Notes: a model not told the origin generated them from the sequence alone. Counted from the stretch's first letter, positions 37,767-53,102 are shown. The stretch: DNA of 64,000 nt from Candidatus Pantoea floridensis (GCF_900215435.1 NZ_OCMY01000001.1:1860001-1924000), one strand, 5' to 3'. Numbers and translations: made by a program.

Positions 37767-39005
37767 TCAGCCAATCGCCCCCAGCGAATCTTCGTTGCTC
37801 TGCTTTTTCGGCAGCAGGAACAGCGTGGCGGCGATATCCAGCAAATAAATCAGCGCCAGTAGGGTGATTGCGGCGGTAAAGGAGATGTTGGTGGCCAGTA
37901 ATCCAATCACCAGCGGACCAAACCCGCCCACGCCACGCCCAAGGTTAAACAACACGTTCTGCGCCGTAGCACGCGCCTGCGGCGGGAAGGTATCAGAAAT
38001 CAGCGCGCCGTAGCCGCCAATCATACCGTTGACAAACATCCCCATCAGCGCGCCAGTAAACAGCATTACCGTTGGATCGCGCAGCTGTGCATACACCACC
38101 ACCATCACCACCGCACCGAACTGGTACAGCAGGAAGATTTTCCAGCGTGCGAAGCGATCGGCCAGCACGCCGAACAGCCAGATGCCAAATGTCATGCCGA
38201 CTACCGTTACCGCCGTCCACAAGCCGGATTTTGTCAGGCTGAAGCCAAAGTTAGACGACAGATAGCTCGGCATCCAGATCATCAAACCGTAGTAACCGAA
38301 ATTCTGCACCGAACAGAGAATAAGAATTCCCAGACTGGCTTTGCTGGTATTGCTATCGGCGAACAGCAGTTTAAGCCGCGCGGTAAACGACAGCTGCGGG
38401 GTTTTCTCAACGTGACGGGTAAATTCTTCCGGCTCACCCATGCTGAGGCGAATCACAAATGAGACCAGCGCGGGCAGTAAACCAACGAGGAACATGCCGC
38501 GCCAGCCAATGACACTCAGCAATGGCGGCGTAATAAAGGCCGCTAACAGCACACCAAGCTGCCAGCCAATGCCGACCCACGCCGAGGCGCGGTTGCGCTT
38601 CTCTTTTGGCCAGGCTTCCGCAATCAGCGCCATCCCAATGCCGAACTCGCCGCCTAATCCCACGCCCGCCAGGGTGCGGTACGCCAGCAAATCCCAGTAG
38701 CCCTGCGCGACAGCGCACAGTCCGGTGAACACCGAGAACACCAAAATAGTGACGGTGAGAATACGGATGCGGCCATAGAGATCGCTGAGATGGCCAAACA
38801 CGATGCCGCCAATCACCGCACCAATCAGCGTCCATGTCACCAGAGAACCTGCCTGAGACGGATCGAGCGCCAGCGAAACGCTGATGGCGGGCAGCATAAA
38901 GCCGAGGATCAGAAGGTCAAATCCGTCCATGGCGTAGCCGCTAATGGCAGCCACCATGGCTTTCGCCGGTGTAATAGCGCGTTTTTTTTGTATTGGGGAG
39001 GACAT
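37767..39005 (-). CDS. MFS transporter, aromatic acid:H+ symporter-like
   Basis: A 412-residue major facilitator with twelve predicted helices. Marks of the AAHS branch are ISGYAMDGFDLLILGFMLPAIS at the N-terminus, GHLSDLYGRIRIL between helices 2 and 3, and GVGLGGEFGIGMALIAEAWPKEKRNRA before helix 5. Such proteins carry benzoate-like or small organic acids with protons; the substrate here is unknown. No catabolic genes adjoin it. It faces yieH and is separated from phoU by a terminator, so it is its own unit. I know no E. coli counterpart at this place. Confidence 0.85.
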   Translation of the reverse strand: MSSPIQKKRAITPAKAMVAAISGYAMDGFDLLILGFMLPAISVSLALDPSQAGSLVTWTLIGAVIGGIVFGHLSDLYGRIRILTVTILVFSVFTGLCAVAQGYWDLLAYRTLAGVGLGGEFGIGMALIAEAWPKEKRNRASAWVGIGWQLGVLLAAFITPPLLSVIGWRGMFLVGLLPALVSFVIRLSMGEPEEFTRHVEKTPQLSFTARLKLLFADSNTSKASLGILILCSVQNFGYYGLMIWMPSYLSSNFGFSLTKSGLWTAVTVVGMTFGIWLFGVLADRFARWKIFLLYQFGAVVMVVVYAQLRDPTVMLFTGALMGMFVNGMIGGYGALISDTFPPQARATAQNVLFNLGRGVGGFGPLVIGLLATNISFTAAITLLALIYLLDIAATLFLLPKKQSNEDSLGAIG

Positions 39006-39082
39006 GCAGCAGCACCTTGCAGAAAAAAGTGCGCCAAGTATAAAAGAGAGGGCAACGCGGAGACCAGGCAGAAATCAAGAAA

Positions 39083-39114
39083 GCGGCCCGTTAGTCACAG
39101 TGGCAACGGGCCGC
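39083..39114 (-). terminator. terminator after phoU (pst operon)
   Basis: Arms GCGGCCCGTT (39083-39092) and AACGGGCCGC (39105-39114), followed on the minus strand by TTTCTTGATTT. Confidence 0.75.
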
Positions 39115-39125
39115 CAAAGTCTCAA

Positions 39126-39860
39126 TCAAGAGGGTTTATTGCTACCGTCATCGCCCGACAGCAGTTCATCCAGCTTGTCGCCGCCCACATGGCGGAAATC
39201 CTGACCTTTTACGAAATAGAAGATAATTTCACAAATATTCTGGCAGCGGTCGCCGATACGCTCGATGGCGCGCGCGCAGAACATCGCGGTCAATACGCTG
39301 GGAATGGTGCGTGGATCCTCCATCATGTAGGTCATCAGCTGACGCACGATGCCTTCATACTCTTTATCCACCTTCTTATCTTCGCGGTAGATTTTGATGG
39401 CTTCGTTGAGATCCATGCGCGCAAACGCATCCAGCACGTCATGCAGCATCTGCACAGTGTGATGCCCCAGCGCTTCAAGGCTAACCAGCAGCGGCAGATG
39501 CTGTTGACCAAACTTCTCCAGCGCGGTGCGGCTGATTTTCTCCGCCACGTCACCAATGCGTTCCAGCTCTGAAATGGTCTTGATGATCGCCATCACCAGG
39601 CGCAAATCGCTGGCGGTAGGCTGACGTTTGGCGATGATGCGCACGCAGGCTTCATCAATCTCCACTTCCATCATGTTGACCTTCTGGTCGCCGTCAATCA
39701 CGTGACGCGCCAGCTCGCCATCCTGGTTATGCATCGCGGTAATGGCATCGGTAAGCTGCTTCTCTACCATGCCCCCCATGATCATCACCTGAGTGCGAAT
39801 GTGCTCAAGCTCCGCATTAAACTGACCGGAGATGTGTTTGTTCAGATTTAAATTATCCAT
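39126..39860 (-). CDS. phoU: phosphate transport/signalling regulator PhoU
   Basis: A 244-residue protein of two three-helix PhoU repeats with metal-binding acidic motifs ([11 protein letters not shown] and [10 protein letters not shown]). It links the Pst transporter to PhoR and keeps the Pho regulon off when phosphate is plentiful. Last gene of pstSCAB-phoU, 14 bases after pstB. Confidence 0.97.
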   Translation of the reverse strand: MDNLNLNKHISGQFNAELEHIRTQVMIMGGMVEKQLTDAITAMHNQDGELARHVIDGDQKVNMMEVEIDEACVRIIAKRQPTASDLRLVMAIIKTISELERIGDVAEKISRTALEKFGQQHLPLLVSLEALGHHTVQMLHDVLDAFARMDLNEAIKIYREDKKVDKEYEGIVRQLMTYMMEDPRTIPSVLTAMFCARAIERIGDRCQNICEIIFYFVKGQDFRHVGGDKLDELLSGDDGSNKPS

Positions 39861-39874
39861 GTGCGTCTCCTGAA

Positions 39875-40657
<783 letters not shown>

Positions 40658-40691
40658 TCATAAGCAGCGCCGCCGAAGCCGCGCCGGGAAA

Positions 40692-41579
40692 TTAGTGTTT
40701 GCCCTTGGCGAAAATCACGCGCGCCACAATGTTCAGCAGCAGCACGCACAGCGTAATAATCAGCACACCCGCCCACGCCAGGCTTTGCCATTCGGCAAAC
40801 GGGCTCATGGCGAATTTAAAGATGGTGACCGGCAGGTTAGCGATCGGCTGCATCATGTCGGTACTCCAGAACTGGTTCGACAGCGCAGTGAACAGCAGCG
40901 GAGCGGTTTCACCGGCGATACGCGCCACGGCCAGCAGCACACCGGTGATGATGCCGGAAACGGAGGCTTTCAGCGTGATAGCTGAGATCATCTTCCATTT
41001 CGGCGTACCGAGCGCATAAGCCGCTTCACGCATGCTGTCCGGCACCAGACGCAGCATGTTCTCGGAGGTACGAATCACAATCGGGATCTGCAGCAGCGCC
41101 AGCGCCACCACGCCCGCCCAGCCGGAGAAATGCTGCATCTGCGACACCACAATGGTGTAAACAAACAGGCCGACCACAATCGACGGCGCAGACAGCAGAA
41201 TATCGTTGATGAAGCGAATCACTTCCGCCAGCCAATGTTTACGCCCATATTCCGCCAGGTAAATTCCGGCCATGATGCCAAGTGGCGTTCCGATGATCGT
41301 CGACCAGAAAATCAGTAAGCCGCTGCCGACTAAGGCATTGGCTAAGCCACCGCCTGCTGTATTCGGTGGCGGAGTTGATTCGGTAAACAGCGACCAGCTT
41401 AAACCATCGACGCCGCGCGTCACGGTAGTGAACAGAATCCACACCAGCCAAAACAGGCCGAAAGCCATGGTCAACAGCGACAGCGTTAGGGCAATTTTGT
41501 TTTTAGTACTGCGCCACGCCTGCATTTTGCGGCGCGAGGCTTCCAGCTCAGCGCGAGCCTGAACTTCAATAGCGGTCAT
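40692..41579 (-). CDS. pstA: phosphate ABC transporter permease PstA
   Basis: A 295-residue permease with six predicted helices and the EAA-type coupling loop ([16 protein letters not shown]). Its start overlaps the pstC stop by 4 bases. It forms the membrane channel with PstC. Confidence 0.97.
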   Translation of the reverse strand: MTAIEVQARAELEASRRKMQAWRSTKNKIALTLSLLTMAFGLFWLVWILFTTVTRGVDGLSWSLFTESTPPPNTAGGGLANALVGSGLLIFWSTIIGTPLGIMAGIYLAEYGRKHWLAEVIRFINDILLSAPSIVVGLFVYTIVVSQMQHFSGWAGVVALALLQIPIVIRTSENMLRLVPDSMREAAYALGTPKWKMISAITLKASVSGIITGVLLAVARIAGETAPLLFTALSNQFWSTDMMQPIANLPVTIFKFAMSPFAEWQSLAWAGVLIITLCVLLLNIVARVIFAKGKH

Positions 41580-42538
41580 GAACGGGCTCCTTCACTCTTC
41601 GCCAGACGCAGGATCATCAGTTTGGAGATCGCCAGCACGATAAAGGTAATCACGAAGAGGATCAGACCCAGCTCCATCAGCGCCGCAACGTGCACACCGG
41701 ATTCCGCTTCGGCGAATTCGTTGGCCAGCGCGGAGGTGATACTGTTGCCCGGCATAAACAGCGAGGGGCTGTCGAGCTGGTAGGTGTTGCCGATGATAAA
41801 GGTCACCGCCATGGTTTCACCCAATGCGCGGCCCAGTCCCAGCATCACGCCGCCGATCACGCCGTTTTTGGTGAACGGCAGCACGATGCGCCAGATCACT
41901 TCCCACGTGGTACAGCCGATACCGTAAGCCGACTCTTTCATCATTACCGGCGTTTGCTCAAACACGTCACGCATCACCGAAGCGATGTAAGGAATGATCA
42001 TGATGGCGAGAATCACGCCCGCCGCCAGAATACCGATACCGAATGCCGGGCCAGAGAACAGCGCGCCAACGATCGGGATATTCGATAACACATTGCCCAC
42101 TGGCGTCTGGAAATATTCGGCGAACAGCGGGGCGAAAACAAACAGGCCCCACATGCCGTAAACGATGCTGGGTATCGCGGCCAGCAGCTCAATGGCGGTG
42201 CCCAATGGGCGACGCAGCCAGTTTGGCGCAAGTTCGGTCAGGAACAGCGCAATGCCGAAACTCACCGGCACGGCAATGATCAGCGCAATAATCGAGGTAA
42301 CGAGGGTGCCGTAAATCGGCACCAGCGCACCAAATTGTTCGTTTGGCGCATCCCAGGTTTTGTTCCACAGGAAGGAGAAACCAAATTTTTGGATGCTAGG
42401 CCAGGAGGAGAAAATCAGGGAGACGATAATGCCACCCATCAACAGCAACACGATAAGCGCAGACAGTTTGACCAGTGCGCCGAAAATCATATCGCCTTGT
42501 TTACCGGGGGCTTTGAACGTCGGCTTAGTGGCAGCCAT
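41576..42538 (-). CDS. pstC: phosphate ABC transporter permease PstC
   Basis: A 320-residue permease (E. coli 319) starting [16 protein letters not shown]. That ATG at 42538 is preferred over the open frame's earlier start at 42601. It has six predicted helices and the coupling loop [20 protein letters not shown]. Confidence 0.96.
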   Translation of the reverse strand: MAATKPTFKAPGKQGDMIFGALVKLSALIVLLLMGGIIVSLIFSSWPSIQKFGFSFLWNKTWDAPNEQFGALVPIYGTLVTSIIALIIAVPVSFGIALFLTELAPNWLRRPLGTAIELLAAIPSIVYGMWGLFVFAPLFAEYFQTPVGNVLSNIPIVGALFSGPAFGIGILAAGVILAIMIIPYIASVMRDVFEQTPVMMKESAYGIGCTTWEVIWRIVLPFTKNGVIGGVMLGLGRALGETMAVTFIIGNTYQLDSPSLFMPGNSITSALANEFAEAESGVHVAALMELGLILFVITFIVLAISKLMILRLAKSEGARS

Positions 42539-42627
42539 AGAATTCTCTGTTCTCAGGAGGATATCAGGGCGGCAGGTGATGCCGCCCATTGAGCTGGCCA
42601 ACCGTGCTGGCTGGCCGGGTAAATCCG

Positions 42628-43671
42628 TTACTTGTACAGCGCTTTACCGGAGCTATCTTTGATGTTCGCTTTCCACGCTGCACGAATCTGGTTCGCTACG
42701 CTCTCTGGCAGCGCGGCATAGTCCAGAGACGTTGCGGTTTTACTGCCGCCTTTGTAGGCCCAGTCGAAGAACTTCAGCACTTCACTACCTTTCGCCGCAT
42801 CAGCCTGATCTTTGTAAATCAGGATGAACGTAGTTGAGGTGATCGGCCATGCATCGTTGCCTTTCTGGAAGGTCAGATCCTGGGCAAACGATTTGCTCCA
42901 GTCTGCGCCTTTCGCGGCGTTAGCAAAGCTGGCCTCGCTTGGCGCTACCGCTTTGCCATCTGCATCAACCAGTTTGGTGTAAGTCAGGTTGTTCTGCTTA
43001 GCGTAGGCGTATTCCACGTAGCCAATCGAACCCGGCAGACGCTGCACGAAGGCGGCTACGCCATCGTTACCTTTACCGCCCAGACCGGTTGGCCAGTTAA
43101 CGGTGTTACCTTTACCGATTTTGCTGTTCCACTCTTCGTTCACTTTCGCCAGGTAGCTGGTGAAGACGAATGAAGTACCGGAACCGTCAGCGCGGCGCAC
43201 CACGTTGATGTTGGAATCGGGCAGTTTCACGCCGGGGTTCAGTTTAGTGATCGCCGGGTCGTTCCACTTTTTGATGGTGCCGAGGTAGATATCACCTACG
43301 GTTTTGCCGTCGAGGGTTAATTCACCTGATTTCACGCCTGGAATGTTAACCGCCAGCACCACACCACCGATGACGGTAGGGAACTGGAACAGGCCGTTTT
43401 TCTCCAGATCTTCATCTTTCATTGGTGCATCAGACGCACCGAAATCGACGGTTTTTGCGATGATCTGCTTAACGCCGCCTGAAGAACCAATACCCTGATA
43501 GTTAATTTTGCTACCGGTGGCTTGCTGGTACTCTGCTGCCCACTTGGCATAAACCGGTGCCGGGAATGTCCCGCCTGCGCCCGTCAGATCGGTTGCTGCA
43601 AAAGCAGAGACCGCGCTTACTGCGAAGGTGGCGGCGAGGATTCGGGCTACGGTGCTACGCATCAGTGTCAT
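42628..43671 (-). CDS. pstS: periplasmic phosphate-binding protein PstS
   Basis: A 347-residue binding protein with a signal peptide (about 1-25, ending SAFA) and the mature start [14 protein letters not shown]. Phosphate-contact segments include [19 protein letters not shown] and [11 protein letters not shown]. First gene of the operon, with GGAGGG before the ATG and two Pho boxes upstream. Confidence 0.98.
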   Translation of the reverse strand: MTLMRSTVARILAATFAVSAVSAFAATDLTGAGGTFPAPVYAKWAAEYQQATGSKINYQGIGSSGGVKQIIAKTVDFGASDAPMKDEDLEKNGLFQFPTVIGGVVLAVNIPGVKSGELTLDGKTVGDIYLGTIKKWNDPAITKLNPGVKLPDSNINVVRRADGSGTSFVFTSYLAKVNEEWNSKIGKGNTVNWPTGLGGKGNDGVAAFVQRLPGSIGYVEYAYAKQNNLTYTKLVDADGKAVAPSEASFANAAKGADWSKSFAQDLTFQKGNDAWPITSTTFILIYKDQADAAKGSEVLKFFDWAYKGGSKTATSLDYAALPESVANQIRAAWKANIKDSSGKALYK

Positions 43672-43750
43672 GTTCCCTCCAGGGGATTTAAAAAAATCAG
43701 GCTCAATGCCTTTTTAGTAGGAGTCAGTGATTGCTGCTGGAGGGAAAATA

Positions 43751-43800
43751 GGACAGTTTGATGACAGTGAAATGTACGAAATATGACAGTTATATGACAG
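43751..43800 (-). promoter_or_regulatory. two Pho boxes upstream of pstS
   Basis: On the minus strand CTGTCATATAACTGTCATAT (43781-43800) is an almost perfect PhoB box. A second, weaker one, TCACTGTCATCAAACTGTCC, lies at 43751-43770. They lie 80-130 bases upstream of pstS, as in E. coli. Confidence 0.88.
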
Positions 43801-43816
43801 CGTGCAGAAATGAAGC

Positions 43817-43833
43817 GGGCCCGTTGCGGGCCC
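43817..43833 (-). terminator. likely terminator after glmS
   Basis: GGGCCCG (43817-43823) and CGGGCCC (43827-43833) around TTG, 15 bases after the glmS stop. The T-run is weak. Confidence 0.55.
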
Positions 43834-43847
43834 ACTCTTATGATTGA

Positions 43848-45677
43848 TTATTCTACGGTAACGGATTTTGCCAGGTTACGCGGCTGATCGACGTCGGTGC
43901 CTTTAATCAGCGCCACATGATATGAAAGCAGCTGTAACGGCACGGTATAGAAGATTGGAGCAATCACCTCTTCTACGTGCGGCAGTGAGATAATTTTCAT
44001 GCCATCGCTGTCACTGAAGCCGGCATCCTGGTCGGCAAACACATACAGCAAACCGCCGCGCGCGCGCACCTCTTCGATGTTGGATTTCAGCTTCTCCAGC
44101 AGCTCGTTGTTCGGCGCCACCACGATCACCGGCATATCCGCATCAATTAACGCCAGCGGGCCATGCTTCAGCTCACCAGCCGCATAGGCTTCGGCGTGAA
44201 TGTAGGAGATCTCTTTCAGCTTCAGCGCACCTTCCATGGCGATGGGATACTGATCGCCGCGGCCAAGGAACAGCGCGTGATGTTTGTCGGAGAAACCTTC
44301 AGCGAGATTTTCGATCACTTTATCCTGCGCCAGCATCTGCTCGATACGGCTCGGCAATGCCTGCAGCGCGTGCACAATTTCGTGCTCGGTTTCGGCTTTC
44401 ATGCCGTGCAGACGGCCGAGTTTCGCCACCAGCATCAGCAATACCGCTAGCTGCGTGGTGAAGGCTTTGGTCGACGCGACGCCAATTTCGGTGCCGGCTT
44501 TGGTCATCAGCGCCAAATCTGACTCACGCACCAGCGAGGAACCGGCCACGTTACAGATCGCCAGCGAACCGAGATAACCCAGCTCTTTCGACAGACGCAG
44601 CGCGGCCAGCGTATCGGCGGTTTCACCCGATTGTGACAGCGTGATCAGCAGGCTATTTTTGCGCACCGCTGATTTGCGATAGCGAAATTCGGAGGCGATT
44701 TCGACATCACAAGGCAGGTTGGCCAGCGACTCAAACCAGTAGCGCGACACCATGCCGGAATTGTAAGAGGTGCCGCAGGCGATGATCTGGATATGCTCAA
44801 CCTGGCTCAGCAATTTCTCTGCATCCGGGCCCAGCTCACTGAGATCAACTTCACCGTGATTAAAACGCCCGGTTAAGGTGTTTTTAATCGCGTTCGGCTG
44901 CTCATAAATCTCTTTCTGCATGTAGTGACGATAGATGCCTTTATCACCGGCATCGTACTGCGCAGTGGATTCGATTTCAGCGCGTTTAGCCGGCTTGCCA
45001 GCGCGGTCGATGATGGTGATTTCGCGGCGGGTAATCTCAGCGATATCCCCCTCTTCCAGATAAACGAAGCGGCGCGTCACCGGCAGCAAGGCCAGCTGAT
45101 CGGAAGCGATAAAGTTTTCGCCCACGCCACGACCAATCACCAGCGGGCTACCGGAACGCGCCGCCACCAGCACCGTAGGATCGCGGCTGTCCATGATTAC
45201 CATGCCATAAGCGCCGCGCAGCTGCGGGATCACGCGCAGCACCACTTCACGCAGCGTGCCGCCCTGCTTCTGCTCCCAATGCACCAGATGCGCCACCACT
45301 TCGGTGTCGGTTTCCGATGCAAAGTGGTAGCCGCGCTCAAGCAACTGGGCGCGCAGCGGCTCATGGTTCTCAATAATACCGTTGTGCACGATGATGATGT
45401 GCTCAGAAATATGCGGATGCGCATTGGCTTCCGAGGGTTCACCGTGGGTCGCCCAACGCGTGTGTGTGATCCCCGTGCCGCCAATCAGCGGCTGCTGTTC
45501 TGCCGCTTCCGCCAGGTTCTGTACTTTGCCTAAACGACGCAGACGCGTCATATGGCCCTGACGATCAACCACCGCCAGCCCGGCAGAGTCATACCCGCGA
45601 TACTCAAGACGACGCAAACCTTCCAGCAGAATTTCTGCGATGTCACGCTGCGCTACTGCACCAACAATTCCACACAT
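43848..45677 (-). CDS. glmS: glutamine-fructose-6-phosphate aminotransferase GlmS
   Basis: A 609-residue enzyme that makes glucosamine 6-phosphate for wall and lipopolysaccharide synthesis. Cys2 ([12 protein letters not shown]) is the glutaminase nucleophile. Two SIS domains follow ([24 protein letters not shown]), and the C-terminus [15 protein letters not shown] is intact. It lies downstream of glmU, and in E. coli its mRNA is activated by the GlmZ small RNA. I did not verify a GlmZ pairing site here. Confidence 0.98.
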   Translation of the reverse strand: MCGIVGAVAQRDIAEILLEGLRRLEYRGYDSAGLAVVDRQGHMTRLRRLGKVQNLAEAAEQQPLIGGTGITHTRWATHGEPSEANAHPHISEHIIIVHNGIIENHEPLRAQLLERGYHFASETDTEVVAHLVHWEQKQGGTLREVVLRVIPQLRGAYGMVIMDSRDPTVLVAARSGSPLVIGRGVGENFIASDQLALLPVTRRFVYLEEGDIAEITRREITIIDRAGKPAKRAEIESTAQYDAGDKGIYRHYMQKEIYEQPNAIKNTLTGRFNHGEVDLSELGPDAEKLLSQVEHIQIIACGTSYNSGMVSRYWFESLANLPCDVEIASEFRYRKSAVRKNSLLITLSQSGETADTLAALRLSKELGYLGSLAICNVAGSSLVRESDLALMTKAGTEIGVASTKAFTTQLAVLLMLVAKLGRLHGMKAETEHEIVHALQALPSRIEQMLAQDKVIENLAEGFSDKHHALFLGRGDQYPIAMEGALKLKEISYIHAEAYAAGELKHGPLALIDADMPVIVVAPNNELLEKLKSNIEEVRARGGLLYVFADQDAGFSDSDGMKIISLPHVEEVIAPIFYTVPLQLLSYHVALIKGTDVDQPRNLAKSVTVE

Positions 45678-45804
45678 AGTAATTTCCTGACTTCATGGCT
45701 TTTGGCCATTGCGTTGTCATCTGACCTGATTTCCCCGAGCCTTGTAGAGAGTGGGGATAGTTTTTATGGCACTGCTAACGAGCCGATCGTTGCCGGCCCT
45801 TAAT

Positions 45805-47175
45805 TTATTTCTTCTTCACCGGGCGCTGCCAGCCAGACTTGTGATTCTGCTCTTTACGGTTATAAACCAGGTCAGCGGCCGTCACATCCTTCATGATGGT
45901 AGTACCCGCGGCAATGGTCGCGCCGCTCGCCACGCTGACGGGCGCTATCAGCTGCGTATCTGAGCCGATGAATACGTTGTCGCCGATGATGGTTTTGGAT
46001 TTGTTCGCGCCATCGTAATTACAGGTAATGGTGCCCGCGCCGATATTCACGCCCGCACCAATTTCGGCATCACCGAGATAGGAAAGATGGCCAGCTTTTG
46101 AGCCTTTGCCCAGCGTGGCTTTCTTCATCTCCACGAAGTTACCCACGTGCGCCTCTTCAGCTAACTCGCTGCCCGGACGCAGACGCGCGAACGGACCAAC
46201 CGTACAGCCGGCGGCTAAGGTGGCATCCTCGATCACCGAATAGGGGCTGATTTCACAGTCATCCGCAATCACGCTGTTTTTGATGATGCAGCCCGCGCCG
46301 ATTTTCACCCGGTTGCCGAGCGTAACGTTGCCTTCAACAATCACGTTGGTGTCAATCTCCACATCCCGCCCGTGTTGCAGCGCACCGCGCAGATCGAAAC
46401 GCGCCGGATCGCGCAGCATGACACCCGCCAGCAGCAGCCTTTCCGCCTGCTCGCTTTGGTAAACGCGCTCAAGTGTTGCCAGCTGCAGCCGATTATTCAC
46501 GCCGTCGGTTTCACTGATGCGCGCTGGGTGCACCGCATTGATAACGCGACCTTCCCGGTGCGCCATGGCAATGATATCGGTGATATAGAATTCGCCCTGC
46601 ACATTGTTATTGTTGAGCTGCGCCAGCCAGCGCTTGAGGTCGCTGCCGTTGGCAATCAGGATACCGGTGTTAATTTCCTGGATTTTTAGCTGTTCTGCCG
46701 ACGCATCTTTCTGCTCGATAATGCCGGTCACCGTGCCGTTTTCACGCACGATGCGGCCATAGCCGGTTGGGTTATCCAGAACCACCGTAAGTAAGCCAAT
46801 GCCACCCGCCGGTTTAGCCGCGCGCAGACGCTGCAAGCTCTCTTGCGAGATCAGCGGCACGTCGCCGTACAACATCAGGATATCTTCATCATCAGCAAAG
46901 AAGGGGGCTGCCTGCTGCATTGCGTGCCCGGTACCGAGCTGTTCAGCCTGCAGCACCCAATTAAGTGCGTTATCCGCAAGCGCAGATTTGAGTAAATCGC
47001 CGCCGTGACCATACACCAGATGGATGTGTTGAGCGCCCAAACCGGTTGCGGCATCAATCACGTGCTGAACCATTGGTTTACCTGCAAGGGTGTGCAGAAC
47101 TTTGGGCAGATCGGAATACATTCGGGTGCCTTTGCCAGCGGCTAAGATCACCACACTCATCGCGTTTGTAGACAT
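45805..47175 (-). CDS. glmU: bifunctional UDP-GlcNAc pyrophosphorylase/GlcN-1-P acetyltransferase GlmU
   Basis: A 456-residue enzyme for the last two steps to UDP-GlcNAc. The N-terminal nucleotidyltransferase has [18 protein letters not shown]. The C-terminal left-handed beta helix has hexapeptide repeats ([34 protein letters not shown]). It is followed by glmS. Confidence 0.98.
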   Translation of the reverse strand: MSTNAMSVVILAAGKGTRMYSDLPKVLHTLAGKPMVQHVIDAATGLGAQHIHLVYGHGGDLLKSALADNALNWVLQAEQLGTGHAMQQAAPFFADDEDILMLYGDVPLISQESLQRLRAAKPAGGIGLLTVVLDNPTGYGRIVRENGTVTGIIEQKDASAEQLKIQEINTGILIANGSDLKRWLAQLNNNNVQGEFYITDIIAMAHREGRVINAVHPARISETDGVNNRLQLATLERVYQSEQAERLLLAGVMLRDPARFDLRGALQHGRDVEIDTNVIVEGNVTLGNRVKIGAGCIIKNSVIADDCEISPYSVIEDATLAAGCTVGPFARLRPGSELAEEAHVGNFVEMKKATLGKGSKAGHLSYLGDAEIGAGVNIGAGTITCNYDGANKSKTIIGDNVFIGSDTQLIAPVSVASGATIAAGTTIMKDVTAADLVYNRKEQNHKSGWQRPVKKK

Positions 47176-47292
47176 AACTATCCTGACTGAATTTAACTTT
47201 CGAAAGTGTAAGGTTTAGCCCTGAGATTACTACATTTTTCTCGGGTCGAAATTAGCCGGGGTTAAAGCGCAACGGCAAATTTTGGGCAAAAA

Positions 47293-47319
47293 AAATGCCA
47301 ACCCAATGGGCTGGCATTT
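47293..47319 (-). terminator. terminator of the atp operon
   Basis: Minus-strand hairpin AAATGCCAGCCC / GGGTTGGCATTT (one G-U pair) followed by a long T-run, just after atpC. Confidence 0.88.
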
Positions 47320-47338
47320 CGTGACGCATAAAGCCTGA

Positions 47339-47758
47339 TTACATCGCTTTTTTGGTCAGCTCGATAACACGCAGTTTTGCGATGGCTTTCGCCAGCTCCG
47401 CAGAAGCCTGAGCATAATCCACGTCGCCGTGGCTGCTGTTCATGTGCTCTTCCGCTTTACGTTTCGCTTCCTGCGCGCGCGCTTCGTCGAGGTCTTCGCC
47501 GCGAATCGCGGTGTCAGCCAAAACGGTGGTGCTGCCAGGTTGTACTTCCAGCACGCCGCCAGAGAGGTAGATATACTCCTCTTCGCCGTGCTGTTTCACG
47601 ATGTGAATCATACCAGGCTTGATGGCTGTCAGCAGCGGGGCGTGGCCCGGGCGAATACCCAGCTCACCTTCGCTACCTGACACCTGGATGCGCTCCACCA
47701 GACCGGAGAACATTTGTTGCTCCGCACTGACCACGTCCAGATGATAAGTCATAGCCAT
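47339..47758 (-). CDS. atpC: ATP synthase epsilon subunit
   Basis: A 139-residue F1 central-stalk subunit: N-terminal beta sandwich ([20 protein letters not shown]) and C-terminal helical hairpin that can inhibit ATP hydrolysis. Last gene of the atp operon. Confidence 0.97.
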   Translation of the reverse strand: MAMTYHLDVVSAEQQMFSGLVERIQVSGSEGELGIRPGHAPLLTAIKPGMIHIVKQHGEEEYIYLSGGVLEVQPGSTTVLADTAIRGEDLDEARAQEAKRKAEEHMNSSHGDVDYAQASAELAKAIAKLRVIELTKKAM

Positions 47759-47782
47759 ACCATTCCTCCTGGGAAACCGAAA

Positions 47783-49243
<1,461 letters not shown>

Positions 49244-50110
49244 TTAAACCGCGGAGGCTCCCGAGACGATCTCGGTAAGTTCCTGGGTGATGCTGGCCTG
49301 ACGAGCTTTGTTGTAAACCAACTGCAGCTCTTTGATCAGGTTTCCGCCGTTATCGGTTGCAGCTTTCATCGCCACCATACGTGCGGCCTGCTCACTGGCC
49401 AGGTTTTCCACCACACCCTGATAAACCTGCGATTCGACATAACGGCGCAGCAGGGTATCCAGCAGCGCTTTCGGATCGGGTTCGTACAGGTAATCCCAGG
49501 TCTTCGCCTTCATCTCTTCTTCACCTTCCGCTGGCGGTAACGGCAGCAGTTGGGTAATGGTCGGAGTCTGAGACATGGTGTTATTAAACTTGTTGCCAAC
49601 GATATACAGCTTGTCGATGCGACCTTCATCATAGGCCTGCAACATCACTTTTACCGGACCAATCAAATCAGACAGTGCAGGCTTATCGCCCATACCGGTG
49701 ACCTGAGCCACGATGTTGCCACCTACAGAGCCGAAGAATGAATTGCCTTTAGAACCGATAATCGCCAGATCGCTCTGCACGCCTTTATCAGACCAGCTCT
49801 TCATATCTGCCAGCAATTTTTTGAACAGGTTAATGTTCAAACCACCACAAAGCCCGCGGTCAGTCGAAACGACCAGGTAGCCGACGCGCTTAACGTCGCG
49901 CTCATCCAGGTAAGGGTGCTTGTATTCCAGATTACCCAGTGCAAGGTGACCAATCACTTTGCGCATGGTATCTGCATACGGACGGCTGGCCGCCATGCGT
50001 TCCTGCGTTTTACGCATTTTGGAGGCGGCGACCATTTCCATCGCTTTGGTGATCTTCTGCGTATTTTTTACGCTGCCGATCTTACTACGTATTTCTTTTG
50101 CGCCGGCCAT
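49244..50110 (-). CDS. atpG: ATP synthase gamma subunit
   Basis: A 288-residue rotor shaft with the N-terminal coiled coil ([28 protein letters not shown]) and matching C-terminal helix ([19 protein letters not shown]). Confidence 0.97.
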   Translation of the reverse strand: MAGAKEIRSKIGSVKNTQKITKAMEMVAASKMRKTQERMAASRPYADTMRKVIGHLALGNLEYKHPYLDERDVKRVGYLVVSTDRGLCGGLNINLFKKLLADMKSWSDKGVQSDLAIIGSKGNSFFGSVGGNIVAQVTGMGDKPALSDLIGPVKVMLQAYDEGRIDKLYIVGNKFNNTMSQTPTITQLLPLPPAEGEEEMKAKTWDYLYEPDPKALLDTLLRRYVESQVYQGVVENLASEQAARMVAMKAATDNGGNLIKELQLVYNKARQASITQELTEIVSGASAV

Positions 50111-50162
50111 TAGCTTCTCCTCAAAGCCTTGCGGCCTGCCTTTTCAGACAAGCCGCCAGACA

Positions 50163-51704
50163 TTACCAGGACTGGGTTGCTTTAAACGTTTCGAGGACGC
50201 CTTTCAGCTTCTCTTCGATTTCGTTATTGAAGTTACCCGCTTGGTTGATTTCAGCCATCAGCTCAGCGTGATCGCGATCCGCGAACGCCAGCAGAGCGGC
50301 TTCGAAGCTGCCGATTTTCGCCAGTTCAACGTCGTTCAGATAGCCGCGCTCAGCAGCAAACAGCACCAGACCCTGTTGCGCGACTGACATCGGCGCATAC
50401 TGTTTCTGTTTCAGCAGCTCGGTCACTTTCTGACCGTGGCTCAGCTGTTTACGCGTTGCATCGTCCAGATCGGAAGCGAACTGAGAGAACGCCGCCAGTT
50501 CACGATACTGTGCCAATGCGGTACGGATACCACCGGACAGCTTCTTGATGATCTTGGTCTGTGCAGCACCACCAACACGGGATACCGAGATACCCGGGTT
50601 AACGGCTGGACGAATACCGGAGTTGAACAGGTTCGATTCCAGGAAGATCTGACCATCGGTAATCGAGATTACGTTGGTCGGAACGAACGCGGAAACGTCA
50701 CCCGCCTGAGTTTCGATGATTGGCAGTGCGGTCAATGAACCGGTCTGGCCTTTCACTTCACCGTTGGTGAAGCGCTCAACGTAGTCAGCGCTAACGCGTG
50801 ATGCACGCTCCAGCAGACGAGAGTGGAGATAGAACACGTCGCCAGGGAAGGCTTCACGACCTGGTGGACGGCGCAGCAGCAGAGAAATCTGACGGTAAGC
50901 AACAGCCTGCTTAGACAGGTCATCGTACACGATCAGTGCATCTTCACCGCGGTCACGGAAGTACTCACCCATCGCACAACCGGCGTACGGTGACAGGTAC
51001 TGCAGCGCTGCAGATTCAGAAGCAGAAGCGACAACGACGATGGTGTTAGCCAGCGCGCCGTGCTCTTCCAGTTTGCGAACCACGTTAGAAATGGTTGACG
51101 CTTTCTGGCCAATCGCAACGTAGACACACTTGATGCCTGAATCGCGCTGGTTGATGATGGCGTCGATTGCCATTGCGGTTTTACCGGTCTGACGGTCACC
51201 GATGATCAGCTCACGCTGGCCACGGCCGATTGGAATCATCGCATCGACAGATTTGTAACCGGTCTGAACAGGCTGGTCTACTGACTGACGGTCGATAACG
51301 CCTGGTGCAATCACTTCAACCGGCGAGAAGCCGTCGTTGTCGATTGCGCCTTTACCGTCGATCGGTGCACCCAAGGTGTTCACCACACGGCCCAGCAGGC
51401 CACGGCCAACAGGAACTTCTAAAATACGACCCGTACATTTCACTTTCATGCCTTCCGCGAGGTCAGCATACGGGCCCATCACTACTGCACCAACCGAGTC
51501 ACGCTCGAGGTTCAGTGCGATAGCGTAACGGTTGCCCGGCAGGGCAATCATCTCACCCTGCATCACATCGGCCAGGCCGTGTACGCGGATGATACCGTCA
51601 CTTACAGAAACAATAGTACCTTCGTTGTGAGCTTCACTCACGACATTGAACTGAGCAATGCGCTGCTTGATCAGTTCGCTGATTTCGGTGGAATTCAGTT
51701 GCAT
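50163..51704 (-). CDS. atpA: ATP synthase alpha subunit
   Basis: A 513-residue non-catalytic nucleotide-binding F1 subunit, same length as in E. coli, with P-loop [16 protein letters not shown] and [19 protein letters not shown]-terminus [16 protein letters not shown]. Confidence 0.98.
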   Translation of the reverse strand: MQLNSTEISELIKQRIAQFNVVSEAHNEGTIVSVSDGIIRVHGLADVMQGEMIALPGNRYAIALNLERDSVGAVVMGPYADLAEGMKVKCTGRILEVPVGRGLLGRVVNTLGAPIDGKGAIDNDGFSPVEVIAPGVIDRQSVDQPVQTGYKSVDAMIPIGRGQRELIIGDRQTGKTAMAIDAIINQRDSGIKCVYVAIGQKASTISNVVRKLEEHGALANTIVVVASASESAALQYLSPYAGCAMGEYFRDRGEDALIVYDDLSKQAVAYRQISLLLRRPPGREAFPGDVFYLHSRLLERASRVSADYVERFTNGEVKGQTGSLTALPIIETQAGDVSAFVPTNVISITDGQIFLESNLFNSGIRPAVNPGISVSRVGGAAQTKIIKKLSGGIRTALAQYRELAAFSQFASDLDDATRKQLSHGQKVTELLKQKQYAPMSVAQQGLVLFAAERGYLNDVELAKIGSFEAALLAFADRDHAELMAEINQAGNFNNEIEEKLKGVLETFKATQSW

Positions 51705-51718
51705 ATGCTCCAGTCCCC

Positions 51719-52252
51719 TTAAGACTGCAAGACGTCTGCCAGACGATCAAGACGGCCGCGTACGCTGCCATCAATGACCAGGTCACCCGCACGGATAACC
51801 ACACCTGCCATTACAGACTTATCAATTTTGCAATTCAGCTTAACTTTACGTGACAGACGTTTTTCCATCGCGGCGCTGATTTTAGTCAGCTGACTGTCAC
51901 TCAGCGTACTGGCAGAAATCACATCAACTTCGGCTGTCGCTTCATAAGCGTCACGCAGTTGAATGTACTGTTCCAGTACCGCTGGAAGCGCTGTCAAACG
52001 TCCGTTTTCGGCCATTACCTTAATCAGGTTCTGGGCGTTTTCATCAAGTTGATCGCCACAAACTGCAATGAAAGAAGCAGATAACGCTTCCGGTGCAAGC
52101 GCACCGGAAAGAAGATCTGCGATCTGTTCGTTGCGAGCCACTTCTGCGGCAAACGCCAGCATTGATTGCCAGCGATCGATGCTTTGATGCTCAACAGCAA
52201 AGTCAAAAGCTGCTTTGGCGTAGGGGCGAGCTACAGTAATAAGATCAGACAT
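51719..52252 (-). CDS. atpH: ATP synthase delta subunit
   Basis: A 177-residue peripheral-stalk protein joining F1 to the b subunits ([12 protein letters not shown] at the N-terminus, [14 protein letters not shown] at the C-terminus). Confidence 0.97.
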   Translation of the reverse strand: MSDLITVARPYAKAAFDFAVEHQSIDRWQSMLAFAAEVARNEQIADLLSGALAPEALSASFIAVCGDQLDENAQNLIKVMAENGRLTALPAVLEQYIQLRDAYEATAEVDVISASTLSDSQLTKISAAMEKRLSRKVKLNCKIDKSVMAGVVIRAGDLVIDGSVRGRLDRLADVLQS

Positions 52253-52266
52253 CAGCCCCTCCCTCC

Positions 52267-52737
52267 TTACAGTTCAGCGACCAGTTTATCAACGATGTCG
52301 CTGTTAGCAGCTTCATCCACGGAACGTTCGATGATTTTCTCGGCGCCAGCTAATGCCAGCAACGCGACTTGCTTACGCAGCTCTTCACGGACACGTGAAC
52401 GCTCGGCTTCAATTTCTGCCTGCGCCTGTGCCACGATGCGGTTACGTTCAGTCTCAGCTTCAGTTTTCGCTTCGTCCAGAATCTGGGCACGGCGTTTGTT
52501 CGCCTGCTCGATAATGACCTGAGCGTCTTCTTTGGCTTTTTTCAGCTGGTCGGTCGCATTGGCCTGCGCGAGATCTAAATCTTTCTTCGCGCGCTCAGCA
52601 GAAGCAAGGCCTTCAGCAATTTCTTTCTGGCGCTTTTCGATGGCAGCCATAATCGGCGGCCATACGTACTTCATGCAAAACGCGACAAACAGAATGAACG
52701 CGATGGCCTGGCCGAGGATTGTTGCATTAATGTTCAC
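52267..52737 (-). CDS. atpF: ATP synthase subunit b
   Basis: A 156-residue stator subunit with one N-terminal membrane helix ([20 protein letters not shown]) and a long charged coiled coil. It begins 107 bases after atpE. Confidence 0.97.
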   Translation of the reverse strand: MNINATILGQAIAFILFVAFCMKYVWPPIMAAIEKRQKEIAEGLASAERAKKDLDLAQANATDQLKKAKEDAQVIIEQANKRRAQILDEAKTEAETERNRIVAQAQAEIEAERSRVREELRKQVALLALAGAEKIIERSVDEAANSDIVDKLVAEL

Positions 52738-52761
52738 AGCACAATGCCTCTTATTAAGTTA

Positions 52762-53102
<341 letters not shown>
